A stretch of 64,000 bases of DNA from CAWCKS01 sp963763485 (GCA_963763485.1 CAVXOW010000006.1:868001-932000); one strand, 5' to 3'. Shown: positions 28,008-37,379, counted from the first letter of the stretch. The notes: generated from the letters alone by a model not told the origin. A program made the numbers and translations.

Positions 28008-28184
28008 GCTTAACAAGCCGCACAGGGTGAGAGCCGATGGGCGGGGCTAAAGCCGCGACATCAAGGTAGACGCTCTCTGGTTGCGGCCGACCGCCGAACT
28101 GATGCTGTCGCTGCGGCGCGCCGCCGCCGGCGCCTCGGCCGTGGAGTCCGCCAAGCGCTTTGTTGTCAAAAGGGCCCGCGCGAC

Positions 28185-29411
28185 GTGACCGACGAACGAC
28201 CACAACAACCCGCCACCTTGAAGCGGCGCCTTGGCCTGCCGCTGCTGGTTCTCTATGGCACGGGCATCACTGTCGGCGCAGGCATCTATGTCCTGATCGG
28301 CGCGGTCGCGCGCCATGCCGGTACATTTGCGCCGTGGTCGTTCCTGCTTGCGGCCGTCGTGATGGGATTGACGGTTGCGTCCTACATGGAAATGGCGACG
28401 CGCTATCCGGTCAGTGCCGGCGAAGCGGCTTACATGCGCGCGGCCTTCGGGTCGCGATTCATGTCGACCGCGGTGGGTCTGCTCACTCTTGCGACCGGCA
28501 TTGTCGCGTCCGCAGCCGTGACGCTCGGCGGCAGCGGTTACGTCAGGCAGTTCGTCGACCTGCCGACGCCGCTGGTCGCGGCCACGATCATCATCCTGCT
28601 TGGCGCCATCGCGGCGTGGGGCATCCTCGAATCTGTCCTGCTCGCCAGCCTGTTCACCGTGATCGAAGTCGGTGGGCTGGTGCTGATCATCGCGACCGCA
28701 ACCCATTCTGGTATCGCGTTCGCGCCGGTCCTCGTCGCGGTGCCGCCGCTGGAGTCTGCAACACTGTCAGGCATCGCATTCGCCAGCCTGCTTGCGTTCT
28801 TTGCCTTCATCGGCTTTGAGGACCTTGCCAACGTGGTCGAGGAAGCCAAGGTTCCTCGCCGGGACATTCCGCGTGCCATGGCGTTGACGCTCCTGATCAC
28901 ATCAGTGCTGTATATTCTCGTGGCCGCTATCGCCGTCAGCGTCGTGACGCCGGCACAACTGGCGGCGTCGCCGGCGCCGCTCAGCCTGGTCTATCGCGCT
29001 GTCGCCGGAATCAGCCCGGCTACGTTCAACGCCATTGCGGTGGTGGCGACGCTCAACACCATCCTGGCGCAAATGACCATGGCCTCGCGTGTGGTGTATG
29101 GCATGGCGCGCCAGGGCGACCTGCCGAAATTTGCCGGACACGTGCATGGCGGAACCGGCACGCCGCTGGTCGCGACCGGCTTCGTCGTGATTTGCGTCAT
29201 CCTGCTGGCGCTGGTCTTTCCACTGGAGCGGCTCGCCGAGAGCACCTCGATCGCAACGCTTGCGACGTTCGCTCTGGTCAACGTGTCACTGTTGCGGATC
29301 AGGCTGCGCAACGTTGCCTCGGTCAATCCGCACGTCCGGGTGCCGATCTGGGTTCCCGCCCTCGGCCTCGTCTCCTGCCTCGCTATGATTGCCGGTGCAC
29401 TGCTTGGTTAG
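28185..29411 (+). CDS. APC-family amino acid permease
   Basis: A 408-residue inner-membrane transporter of the APC superfamily with about eleven or twelve helices. The first helix carries the family motif GTGITVGAGIYVLIG, and FFAFIGFEDLANVVEEAKVPRRDIPRAM is the conserved loop after helix 6. It probably moves an amino acid or amine by proton symport or exchange. The start is a GTG. Substrate unknown. Confidence 0.88.
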   Translation: MTDERPQQPATLKRRLGLPLLVLYGTGITVGAGIYVLIGAVARHAGTFAPWSFLLAAVVMGLTVASYMEMATRYPVSAGEAAYMRAAFGSRFMSTAVGLLTLATGIVASAAVTLGGSGYVRQFVDLPTPLVAATIIILLGAIAAWGILESVLLASLFTVIEVGGLVLIIATATHSGIAFAPVLVAVPPLESATLSGIAFASLLAFFAFIGFEDLANVVEEAKVPRRDIPRAMALTLLITSVLYILVAAIAVSVVTPAQLAASPAPLSLVYRAVAGISPATFNAIAVVATLNTILAQMTMASRVVYGMARQGDLPKFAGHVHGGTGTPLVATGFVVICVILLALVFPLERLAESTSIATLATFALVNVSLLRIRLRNVASVNPHVRVPIWVPALGLVSCLAMIAGALLG

Positions 29412-29434
29412 GCTCGCGCAGCGCGCCAAACAAC

Positions 29435-29596
29435 TCAATGTCCGCGTTGCAGAAAATAAAGCACGATCACGACAACGGTGACGACGGACGAGCAGACCGC
29501 GACAACGCGGAGCCAATCGACCCGGTCGCCACCGCCCTTTCCGATCGATGACAGCGCGAGAAACGCCTTCATCGCGCTGAAGCCGAACTTTCTCAT
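29435..29596 (-). CDS. Small single-span membrane protein
   Basis: A possible 53-residue protein from the ATG at 29596, preceded by AAAGGA at a good distance. It has a positively charged amphipathic start (MRKFGFSAMKAFLALSSIG) and one C-terminal transmembrane helix (VVAVCSSVVTVVVIVLYFL). It lies antisense between the APC permease and the exporter operon. No family is recognised, but the ribosome binding site and membrane segment make it better than a random frame. Confidence 0.4.
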   Translation of the reverse strand: MRKFGFSAMKAFLALSSIGKGGGDRVDWLRVVAVCSSVVTVVVIVLYFLQRGH

Positions 29597-29693
29597 GCTT
29601 GTCCTTTGCTCGGATCGACAGTCTCCCGTCTTGATCCAGCACAAACCGCAGTAAATCTCCCGTGACTATGGTTTCCCGCAACGCAGGATCGCC

Positions 29694-30416
29694 ATGCCTC
29701 CTGAAACCCGACCAAACCGCGTTTTCATCGCCCGTGGTCTTTCGAAGACCTATGTAATGGGCGAGATTCAGGTGCATGCGCTGCGCGACGTCGATCTCGA
29801 CATCTTTGAGGGCGAGGTTGTTGTGCTGCTGGGACCCTCGGGGTCGGGCAAATCGACACTGTTGAATATTCTTGGCGGTCTCGATGCGCCGACGTCGGGC
29901 CAGGCCAGCTGGCGAGATCACAATCTGGTCGGCGCTGACGACGCCGAGCTGACGCGCTATCGGCGCGAGCACGTCGGCTTTGTCTTTCAGTTCTACAATC
30001 TGATCCCAAGCCTGACCGTTCTGGAAAATGTCGCGCTGGTGAACGAGATCGCCGAACGGCCACTTGACCCGAAAGAGGTTCTGGGCCTGGTTGGCCTCGA
30101 AAATCGCTTGAACCATTTTCCATCTCAGCTTTCCGGCGGTGAGCAACAGCGTGTCGCAGTCGCCCGCGCGATCGTGAAATCACCTGATGTCCTGCTTTGT
30201 GACGAGCCGACCGGCGCACTTGACTATGACACCGGCAAGGTCGTGCTCGCCGCAATCATGCGCGCCAACGAGCGTTTCGGCACGACGACGATCATCATCA
30301 CGCACAATGCCGCGATCGCCGGCATGGCGGACCGCGTATTGCGGCTTGGCGGCGGCCGCATCGTAGGCGAACAGCGCAACGACAAACGGCTATCGCCGGA
30401 CGAGGTGAGCTGGTGA
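29694..30416 (+). CDS. ABC exporter ATPase, MacB/LolD type
   Basis: A 240-residue ATPase with Walker A GPSGSGKST, signature LSGGEQQR and Walker B VLLCDEPTGALD. It belongs to the MacB/LolD/DevA group, which works with FtsX-like permeases. Its stop overlaps the GTG start of the permease (30413-30416), so the two are translationally coupled. With the adaptor it forms a three-gene operon. Confidence 0.9.
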   Translation: MPPETRPNRVFIARGLSKTYVMGEIQVHALRDVDLDIFEGEVVVLLGPSGSGKSTLLNILGGLDAPTSGQASWRDHNLVGADDAELTRYRREHVGFVFQFYNLIPSLTVLENVALVNEIAERPLDPKEVLGLVGLENRLNHFPSQLSGGEQQRVAVARAIVKSPDVLLCDEPTGALDYDTGKVVLAAIMRANERFGTTTIIITHNAAIAGMADRVLRLGGGRIVGEQRNDKRLSPDEVSW

Positions 30417-32776
30417 GCCTGCTCGACCGGAAGCTGTTGCGCGACCTGATCGCGATGCGCGGACAGGTCATCACCATCGCGCTCGTCGTCGCCGCAGGCG
30501 TTGGAGTGTTTGTCGCCTCGATCTCGACCTACCAGTCCCTGTGGGCCGGGCGCGATCAGTTCTACGCCGAAGGTCGTTTTCCGCAGATCTTCGTCTCGCT
30601 GAAACGCGCGCCGCTCGCGATCGTCGCTCAGCTCAGCGAGATTTCTGGTGTGGCCACGATCCAGCCACGGATCGTCCGCGACGTGGTCGTCGACTGGCCG
30701 ACCTCGCCGCTGCCGGTTTCTGCCCGGATCGTATCAATCGCAAATTCGGGCGATGAGCCACTCGCACGACTGCATCTGCGCCGCGGGACCGCGCCGTCGC
30801 CGGGCGACACGCGAAGTGCATCCGTCAACGAAGCCTTCGCCGACGCCAATTCGCTTCAGCCCGGGTCTGATCTTCGGGTCATCCTCAATGGCCGCGTTCA
30901 ATCCTTTATGATAACCGGCGTCGCGCTCTCTCCCGAATATGTCTATGCGGTGAAGCCCGGTCTCCCGCTGCCCGACGATCGGTTCTTTGCGGTCCTCTGG
31001 ATCGACCGGCGCGCCGCCGAATCCGCGTTCGATATGACTGGAGCATTCAACGATCTCGTGGTTTCGCTCGCGCCCGGCGCTGATGCCGCGTCGGTTGTCG
31101 CGGAGCTTGACCGCTTACTTGCGCCGTTCGGATCAACGGGCGCCATCACTGCACGCGATCAGCCGTCGAACCGGATCCTCGAGGACGAACTCAATCAGCA
31201 GCAGGTGATGTCGACGACGATCCCGATCATCTTCTTCGCCATCGCCGCGTTCCTGCTCAATATCGCGCTCGGCAGGCTGGTCACGTCACAGCGCGAGCAG
31301 ATCGCCGCCCTCAAGGCGCTCGGCTTCCCGAATGCACCGCTGGCGTTTCACTATTTCAAACTGGTTACCGTGGTCGTGCTACTGGGCACCACGCTCGGGG
31401 TTGCCGTGGGCATTGCGTTCGGCGAGGCTGTGATCTCGAGCTACAACGCGTTTTTCCGGCTGCCGGTCCTCGAGTTCGAGCTCGTACCATGGTCCGTCGC
31501 CGTCGGGTTCACCATCAGCTTTGGCGCTGCCACGATCGGCGTGCTTTCGGCGCTACGAGCGGTCGTCTCACTGGCCCCTGCGGAGGCTATGCGTTCCGCG
31601 GCGCCCTCGCGCTTTCGTCGCACCGCGATCGAGACCTTGCTGTCGATGGGCAGGTTGCGCCCGCGCCTCAACATGATGCTTCGCAACATCACCGGTCACC
31701 CGCTGCGTACCGCGCTCACGGTGTTGGGCATCGCGCTCGCAATTCCAATGGTTGCGCTTGGGCTGTTCTGGCGCGATGCCATCGATGAGATGATCGATAT
31801 CCAATTCAATCTGGTCGAGCGCGGCAACATGGTTGTTTCCTTTCCACATCCACGCTCTCGCAACATCATCGGCGACCTCGCGCGCGAGCCAGGCGTGCTC
31901 GCCGTCGAAGGCCAGCGCATCGTTCCGGTCAGGTTCCGTGCCGGACACCGCTCCTATCTGACGTCTGTAATCGGTCTTCGGCCGGACAGCGAGCTGCGGC
32001 GACCTCACGATTCCGACCAACGTCCGATCGACGTTGCCGCCAACGGGATCACGCTCACGCGCCGGCTTGCCGAGCGCCTCGATATCGTGCCCGGTGGCAT
32101 TCTGACCGTTGAGGTTCTCGAGGGACGACGCCGGATCGTCGATCTCCCGGTTGCGGCAAGCGTCGACGAGCCGATCGGGATGTCGGCCTACATGCAGATC
32201 GACGCGCTGAACTACCTGACGGGCGAAGGCGACGTCGTCTCCGCAGCCGCCATCTATAGCGACCCCGCAGCGCTCCCGCTCGTTTCGCGGTGGCTGAAGG
32301 AGCTGCCGATCGTGGAGTCCGTGTCTATGAAGGCTTACACCCTGGCATCGTTTCTCGATAAAATCGCCGGATTGGTCTTCGTTACGGCCGGCATTCTCAC
32401 CGGATTCGCCGTGATCATCGCGGTCGGCGTCGTTTACAACAGCGCTCGCATCGGTTTGCAGGAGCGTGCCTGGGAGCTGGCCAGCCTCCGTGTTCTCGGC
32501 TTCACCAGAGGCGAAGTTTCAAGCGTCCTGTTCGGCGAGTTCATTATCGAGATCGCCTGCGCCGTCCCGCTCGGGCTGCTGCTGACACAGCATCTCGTCG
32601 ATTGGATTTCGGAGGTTCACTCGAACGAAAGCTTCCAGATTCCTGCTACGGTCGGAGCAAGAACGTACAGCGCGGCAGTGATTGTGGTTGCGGTCGCAGC
32701 GATGGCGAGCGCCTACATCGTGCGCCGGCGGATCGACAGGCTCGATCTGGTGAGCGCGTTGAAAGCGAGGGATTGA
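30413..32776 (+). CDS. FtsX-like ABC permease
   Basis: A 787-residue inner-membrane protein with an N-terminal helix, a large periplasmic domain, an FtsX-type three-helix core (about 280-400), a second periplasmic domain and another FtsX core near the C-terminus. This duplicated layout is typical of large MacB-type mechanotransmission permeases that move lipids, peptides or small molecules from the periplasmic side. It works with the ATPase before and the HlyD-like adaptor after it (2-base gap). Cargo unknown. Confidence 0.88.
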   Translation: MSLLDRKLLRDLIAMRGQVITIALVVAAGVGVFVASISTYQSLWAGRDQFYAEGRFPQIFVSLKRAPLAIVAQLSEISGVATIQPRIVRDVVVDWPTSPLPVSARIVSIANSGDEPLARLHLRRGTAPSPGDTRSASVNEAFADANSLQPGSDLRVILNGRVQSFMITGVALSPEYVYAVKPGLPLPDDRFFAVLWIDRRAAESAFDMTGAFNDLVVSLAPGADAASVVAELDRLLAPFGSTGAITARDQPSNRILEDELNQQQVMSTTIPIIFFAIAAFLLNIALGRLVTSQREQIAALKALGFPNAPLAFHYFKLVTVVVLLGTTLGVAVGIAFGEAVISSYNAFFRLPVLEFELVPWSVAVGFTISFGAATIGVLSALRAVVSLAPAEAMRSAAPSRFRRTAIETLLSMGRLRPRLNMMLRNITGHPLRTALTVLGIALAIPMVALGLFWRDAIDEMIDIQFNLVERGNMVVSFPHPRSRNIIGDLAREPGVLAVEGQRIVPVRFRAGHRSYLTSVIGLRPDSELRRPHDSDQRPIDVAANGITLTRRLAERLDIVPGGILTVEVLEGRRRIVDLPVAASVDEPIGMSAYMQIDALNYLTGEGDVVSAAAIYSDPAALPLVSRWLKELPIVESVSMKAYTLASFLDKIAGLVFVTAGILTGFAVIIAVGVVYNSARIGLQERAWELASLRVLGFTRGEVSSVLFGEFIIEIACAVPLGLLLTQHLVDWISEVHSNESFQIPATVGARTYSAAVIVVAVAAMASAYIVRRRIDRLDLVSALKARD

Positions 32777-32778
32777 CC

Positions 32779-33972
32779 ATGCGGCTCACGATCGGTCGCG
32801 CGATGATAGCGATAGCTGCGGTTGCCGCCATGGCGCTGGCAGTATGGTCATTCCTGCCCAGTGCGGTATCGGTCGAAACAGCGGCGGTGACCGCGGGGCG
32901 CTTCGTCGCAACCGTCGATGAAGACGGCAAGACGCGAATTCGAGAGCGTTACACCGTGTCGGCACCGCTGAGCGGCCGCCTGACACGTATTGCTCTGAAA
33001 GCCGGCGATGCCGTCAGTGCCGACGATGTCGTCGCAACGATTGCACCCTCGCCCGCGCCGTTGCTAGACCCGCGCAGCCGTCGTGAAGCGGAGGAGCGGC
33101 TTGGTACTCTGGAGGCCGCGGCGGAACGTGCGAAGGCCGGAGCGGAGCGCGCCCAGGCGCAATTCGATCAGGCGAAGACTGATCTCGACCGCGTCCGCAC
33201 GCTTGTCGGCACCGGTGCTGCGACAGTGCAGGCATTCGAGCGCGCCGAACTGGCGATGCGGATTGCCGATCGCGAGCTAAGCGCAGCACAGTTTCAGAAT
33301 CATGCAGCGGAGCACGAGTTGAACCAGGCTCGTGCCCTGCTTGCTCGATACCAGACTGACGCGCAATCCAATCCGGACGTCTGGACCGTGACCGCACCGG
33401 TCGCTGGCGTCATTCTTCGCGTCTTTCAGGAAAGTGAATCGATCGTTCAATCTGGAGCGCCTCTGCTGGAGATCGGGGATACGCGAGACCTCGAAGTCGT
33501 TGTCGACGTTCTCAGCACCGACGCAGTCGAGATTCGACCCGGGGCGGATGTCGTCATCGACCATTGGGGCGGCACTGGGACTCTGTCCGGCAAGGTCCGA
33601 CGGGTCGAGCCGGCAGCCTTCACCAAGGTCTCGACGCTCGGCGTCGAAGAACAGCGGGTCAACGTGCGGATCGATTTGTCTTCCCCCGCCGAACGGTGGG
33701 CCGGCCTGGGCGACGGGTATCAGGTCGATACACGCATCACGGTGTTTTCGAAGGACGACGCGGTCATCATCCCGACCGGCGCACTGTTTCGGCGCGGCGA
33801 AACCTGGCGGGCCTTTGTCGTGACCAACGGACGCGTCGAAGATCGTGAACTTACCCTGCTGCGGCGTTCCGGAAGGTTGACTGCTGTCGCTTCAGGCGTT
33901 GTTGAGGGAGAACGCGTCATTGTCTACCCAGGCGACCGTGTCTCCGCCGGAATCCGCGTCAAGCCACGTTGA
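32779..33972 (+). CDS. HlyD/RND-type periplasmic adaptor
   Basis: A 397-residue membrane-fusion protein: an N-terminal membrane anchor (about 8-26), a lipoyl-like beta domain (VSAPLSGRLTRIALKAGDAV), a long coiled-coil hairpin rich in Ala, Glu and Arg (about 95-190), then the second lipoyl half (VTAPVAGVILRVFQESE) and beta-barrel regions. It would connect the ABC permease to an outer-membrane channel. The ATG at 32779 lies two bases after the permease stop; no TolC-like gene is adjacent. Confidence 0.88.
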   Translation: MRLTIGRAMIAIAAVAAMALAVWSFLPSAVSVETAAVTAGRFVATVDEDGKTRIRERYTVSAPLSGRLTRIALKAGDAVSADDVVATIAPSPAPLLDPRSRREAEERLGTLEAAAERAKAGAERAQAQFDQAKTDLDRVRTLVGTGAATVQAFERAELAMRIADRELSAAQFQNHAAEHELNQARALLARYQTDAQSNPDVWTVTAPVAGVILRVFQESESIVQSGAPLLEIGDTRDLEVVVDVLSTDAVEIRPGADVVIDHWGGTGTLSGKVRRVEPAAFTKVSTLGVEEQRVNVRIDLSSPAERWAGLGDGYQVDTRITVFSKDDAVIIPTGALFRRGETWRAFVVTNGRVEDRELTLLRRSGRLTAVASGVVEGERVIVYPGDRVSAGIRVKPR

Positions 33973-34004
33973 GACACACAAGTTAGGGACACATTCGGCA
34001 CGCG

Positions 34005-34018
34005 TTGACCCACGTCAA
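34005..34018 (+). promoter_or_regulatory. FixK/FNR-type box upstream of the P1B-5 ATPase
   Basis: TTGACCCACGTCAA matches TTGA-N6-TCAA. Its centre is only 41.5 bases before the ATG at 34053. If it acts at the usual -41.5 position, transcription would begin at or beside the start codon, so the mRNA would be leaderless or nearly so. Confidence 0.6.
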
Positions 34019-34052
34019 TGCTCGATGCTCCAACGTCCGCTGGATCGACGCC

Positions 34053-36350
34053 ATGTCCTCAGACTCTACCGCCCGCCTGTTCCGCAAGGCCCTGATCGCG
34101 ATCGCAGTCGGCGCGCTGGTTGCCGGCCTGATCGCCTGGGCACGCGGCCGCGGCGACATCGCCGGCTGGATCTGGGCCGCCGGCACCGCGCCGGTCGCGC
34201 TCGGCCTGCTCGTCTCGATGATCCGCGACTTCCTCGCCGGCCGCGCCGGCGTCGATGCCGTCGCCTTCGTGTCGATGTCGGCGAGTCTTGTACTTGGCGA
34301 AAATCTCGCCGGCATCGTGGTCGCCATGATGTATGCCGGCGGCAACGTGCTGGAGGATTTTGCGGTCGCCCGCGCCGAGCGCAACCTGACCGCGCTGGTC
34401 GATCGCGCGCCGCGCGTCGCTCATCGCCGCCGCCATGACATCGACGACGTACCGGTCGACTCCATCGAGGTCGGCGACGCTGTGCTGGTGCGCGCCGGCG
34501 AAGTCATTCCGATCGACGGCATCGTCGTCGACAACGCAGCGATGATCGACGAGGCGGTGCTGACTGGTGAAGCCCTCCCCGTGCTGCGCCAGCCGGGCGA
34601 AGCCGTGCATAGCGGAACCGTCAATTCCGGCGAGAGTTTCGAGCTGCGCGCCACGGCGCTCGCCGGCGAAAGCACCTATGCCGGCATCGTGCGGATGGCG
34701 AGCGCGGCGCAGACGGCGAAGGCGCCGTTCATTCGCCTTGCCGATCGCTACGCGCTGCTCCTGCTTCCGGTCACTCTGGTTGTCGCGGGCGCGGCGTGGT
34801 TCTTTTCGGGCGATCCGGTGCGCGGCCTTGCGGTGCTGGTGGCGGCGACGCCCTGCCCGCTCATCCTCGCGGCGCCGGTCGCTTTCATCGCCGGCATCGC
34901 GCAGGCGGCCCGCAACGGCATTCTGATCAAGGGCGGCCGCCCGCTGGAGGCGCTGGCGCGCGCTCATACCGTGATGTTTGACAAGACCGGCACGCTCACC
35001 GTTGGTGGCGCCCGGCTGACCGCGATCGAGACCGCACCAGACGAACGCGCCGACGACGTGCTGCGGCTCGCAGGCTCGCTCGAGCAGGCCTCGCATCATG
35101 TGGTCGCATCCGCCATTGTCGAAGCGGCACGCGCCCGAGGTCTCGCACTCTCGGTGCCGTCGGCTGTGCAGGAAACAATGGGCTCCGGCCTCGAGGGCAC
35201 CGTCGATGGCGCGACCATACGCGCCGGCTCGCATCATCTCGTCTGCGGGTCGCAACGGCCGGAGGAATGGGCGGTGCGTGCACTGCGCCGCGCGGCTTGG
35301 CGCTCGGCGTTGAGTGTCTTCGTCTCCCGCGACGGCACGCCGATCGGCGCGCTTTTGCTCGGCGACGAACTCCGGCGCGAAACGCCGCGCGCAATCCAGT
35401 CGTTACGCGCAGCCGGCATCAAGAGGATCGTCATGATCACCGGTGACCGCGCTGACACGGCCGAGACCATTGCCGCCGCCCTCGATCTCGACGCCGTGCT
35501 GTCCGATCGCGAGCCGTCAGACAAGGTCGACGCGGTGGCCGCCGAGCACAAATTTCATCCGACCGTGATGGTCGGCGACGGCATCAACGACGCTCCGGCG
35601 CTCGCCGCCGCCGACGTCGGCATCGCCATGGGCGCGCGCGGCGCCAGCGCCTCGTCGGAAGCGGCCGACATCGTCATCCTGCCCGACCGCCTCGACCGTG
35701 TGTCCGACGCCGTCCAGATCGCCAAGCGCGCCCGCGGCATCGCCGTGCAAAGCATCGTCGCCGGCCTCACGCTGTCTGGCATCGCCATGGCCGCCGCGGC
35801 CGTCGGCCTGATCACGCCGGTCGCGGGTGCGCTGATCCAGGAAGCGATCGATGTCGCCGTGATCCTCAACGCGCTGCGGGCGCTGCGGCCGCGACGCGCC
35901 TGGCACCGGGCCGGCTTGTCGCTGGGCCGGGCGACAACGCTGCGCCACGAGCATGAAATGCTCGAGGCGAAGCTCGACCGCCTGCGCGAGATTGCCGACG
36001 CGCTTGATGACGCCAGCGGCGAAACGGCCGCCGCCCTGATCGTCGAAGCCGACGCCATCGTCAGCGAACAGATTGCACCGCACGAACGCAGCGACGAGTC
36101 CGAAACCTATCCCGGCCTCGTCAAGATCCTCGGCGATGGTCATGGCTTGAACGCGATGAGCCGGGCTCACCGTGAGATCATCCACCTGTCACGGCTGCTG
36201 CACCGCCTGGTGACGAGCCTGTCGTCGACCGGCATCGACCGCTATCTGGTGCGCGATGCGCAGCGCCTGATCGAATCGGTCGAGGCGCTGGTCCGCATCC
36301 ACAATGCGCAGGAAGAGGATATTTACGAACTGGCCGTCGACGGCCGATAG
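34053..36350 (+). CDS. P1B-5-type metal ATPase with C-terminal hemerythrin-like domain
   Basis: A 765-residue heavy-metal P-type ATPase. The phosphorylated Asp is about 310 (DKTGT); TGEALP and GDGINDAPAL are intact. The transmembrane metal motif is TPCP (about 266-269), the mark of the P1B-5 subgroup, not the CPC of copper/zinc pumps. No N-terminal metal-binding domain is present. The last 150 residues contain hemerythrin/HHE-like motifs (RHEHEMLEAKLD, PHERSDESETYPGL, HNAQEEDIYEL). Sinorhizobium Nia, a P1B-5 pump with such a tail, exports nickel and iron(II). A FixK box lies just upstream. The start lacks a clear ribosome binding site. Confidence 0.85.
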   Translation: MSSDSTARLFRKALIAIAVGALVAGLIAWARGRGDIAGWIWAAGTAPVALGLLVSMIRDFLAGRAGVDAVAFVSMSASLVLGENLAGIVVAMMYAGGNVLEDFAVARAERNLTALVDRAPRVAHRRRHDIDDVPVDSIEVGDAVLVRAGEVIPIDGIVVDNAAMIDEAVLTGEALPVLRQPGEAVHSGTVNSGESFELRATALAGESTYAGIVRMASAAQTAKAPFIRLADRYALLLLPVTLVVAGAAWFFSGDPVRGLAVLVAATPCPLILAAPVAFIAGIAQAARNGILIKGGRPLEALARAHTVMFDKTGTLTVGGARLTAIETAPDERADDVLRLAGSLEQASHHVVASAIVEAARARGLALSVPSAVQETMGSGLEGTVDGATIRAGSHHLVCGSQRPEEWAVRALRRAAWRSALSVFVSRDGTPIGALLLGDELRRETPRAIQSLRAAGIKRIVMITGDRADTAETIAAALDLDAVLSDREPSDKVDAVAAEHKFHPTVMVGDGINDAPALAAADVGIAMGARGASASSEAADIVILPDRLDRVSDAVQIAKRARGIAVQSIVAGLTLSGIAMAAAAVGLITPVAGALIQEAIDVAVILNALRALRPRRAWHRAGLSLGRATTLRHEHEMLEAKLDRLREIADALDDASGETAAALIVEADAIVSEQIAPHERSDESETYPGLVKILGDGHGLNAMSRAHREIIHLSRLLHRLVTSLSSTGIDRYLVRDAQRLIESVEALVRIHNAQEEDIYELAVDGR

Positions 36351-36375
36351 AGCATGATCCGGCAAGGTCCAGGGA

Positions 36376-36762
36376 TCATGTTCTCTGGACTGCGAAGTGG
36401 AAATGCCGCTTGGCCAGCGCGATGATCTGGTGGTCGCTCGGATGGTCCGATGCCTCCACGCTGACGACGGCAGCGGCGATCTTCGGGTGCTGTTGCTGCA
36501 GATAGTGATGCAGCGCGGTCTTCTCGCCGCTCGGGCCGATGATCAGGATTTCGCCGGACTGTCCGAGCGCGCCCGCCACCTCGCTGAGAAAGCGCGGATC
36601 GTCGGCGACGTGGCCGGACCCGATCGAATTGGCCTTGTGGTGCAGGTGCTCGGTCGAGAGGTGCGCGTGCAGCACAACCTCGTCGACGCCGGTAAGGCCG
36701 ACGTAGAAAACCCTGGCGGTGAGATGATCGATCCAGACGATCGCGTGATTGCGTGTGGTCAT
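36376..36762 (-). CDS. eRF1-like small stress protein (host-attachment/baeRF related)
   Basis: A 128-residue protein starting MTTRNHAIVWIDHLTARVF, with a conserved ILIIGPSGEKTAL core and many histidines. Homologues are often labelled translational machinery protein and resemble eRF1/baeRF-like folds; the true role is unknown. The start at 36762 follows GAAGGT; a longer frame to 36882 would cross the FixK-type box. It shares a divergent promoter region with the universal stress gene, and the box is centred 77.5 bases upstream. Confidence 0.65.
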   Translation of the reverse strand: MTTRNHAIVWIDHLTARVFYVGLTGVDEVVLHAHLSTEHLHHKANSIGSGHVADDPRFLSEVAGALGQSGEILIIGPSGEKTALHHYLQQQHPKIAAAVVSVEASDHPSDHQIIALAKRHFHFAVQRT

Positions 36763-36832
36763 TGGTACCTTCATTGACGGCCGGCGCGCCGGCGATTGCC
36801 TATCTACATTGCGCGCCGCTGATGGCGGCATA

Positions 36833-36846
36833 TTGACAAAGCTCAA
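36833..36846. promoter_or_regulatory. FixK/FNR-type box between divergent stress genes
   Basis: TTGACAAAGCTCAA matches TTGA-N6-TCAA and is almost the same sequence as the box at 17417. Its centre is 63.5 bases from the universal stress gene (plus) and 77.5 bases from the eRF1-like gene (minus), so one site could serve both. Confidence 0.65.
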
Positions 36847-36902
36847 ACCGCTCCTTGTCGACGACGCTACCTTTTTCATCACTCAATGCGGGAGAATGCC
36901 CG

Positions 36903-37340
36903 ATGGCTTCGCGAATTCAAAGCATCATGGTCGCGGTCGATGGCTCCGAGAGTTCCAATCGCGCGATTGACGTTGCCGCCGCCCTGGCGCAGCGCGAGAA
37001 AGCCAGCCTGGTAATCGTCAGCGTTGCGGCGCCAAGCCCGGCGGCGGCGCGGCGCGAATTCCAGCGCATCGAGGGCAGCGCGGCCGACCCGTCCGAGACG
37101 GCAAGCCAGGCGGTTCTGATGGACGCGCAACAGCGCGCCGGCTGGGCCGATGTCAGGGCGAAAACGATCATGCTGTGGGGCGATCCCGCCGAAGAGATCA
37201 TCAAGGCGGTTGTCAACGAGAAAGTCGATGCGCTCGTAGTCGGCCGCCGCGGCCATGGCCAGCTCGCGGGCCTGCTGCTCGGCAGCGTGTCACAGAAACT
37301 CGTCAGCCTCTCCCCCTGCATGGTCACCGCGGTGCCGTGA
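36903..37340 (+). CDS. Universal stress protein (UspA family)
   Basis: A 145-residue UspA-fold protein. It starts MASRIQSIMVAVDGSESS and has the ATP-binding loop VVGRRGHGQLAGLLLGSVSQKL near the C-terminus, so it is of the nucleotide-binding type. The ATG at 36903 follows GGGAGAA. A FixK-type box lies upstream, as for many USP genes induced by oxygen limitation. A chaB-like gene follows 39 bases downstream. Confidence 0.9.
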   Translation: MASRIQSIMVAVDGSESSNRAIDVAAALAQREKASLVIVSVAAPSPAAARREFQRIEGSAADPSETASQAVLMDAQQRAGWADVRAKTIMLWGDPAEEIIKAVVNEKVDALVVGRRGHGQLAGLLLGSVSQKLVSLSPCMVTAVP

Positions 37341-37379
37341 GCGAGCTGCCGCCAGCAGAAACTGTGGAGCGTGCAAAAA

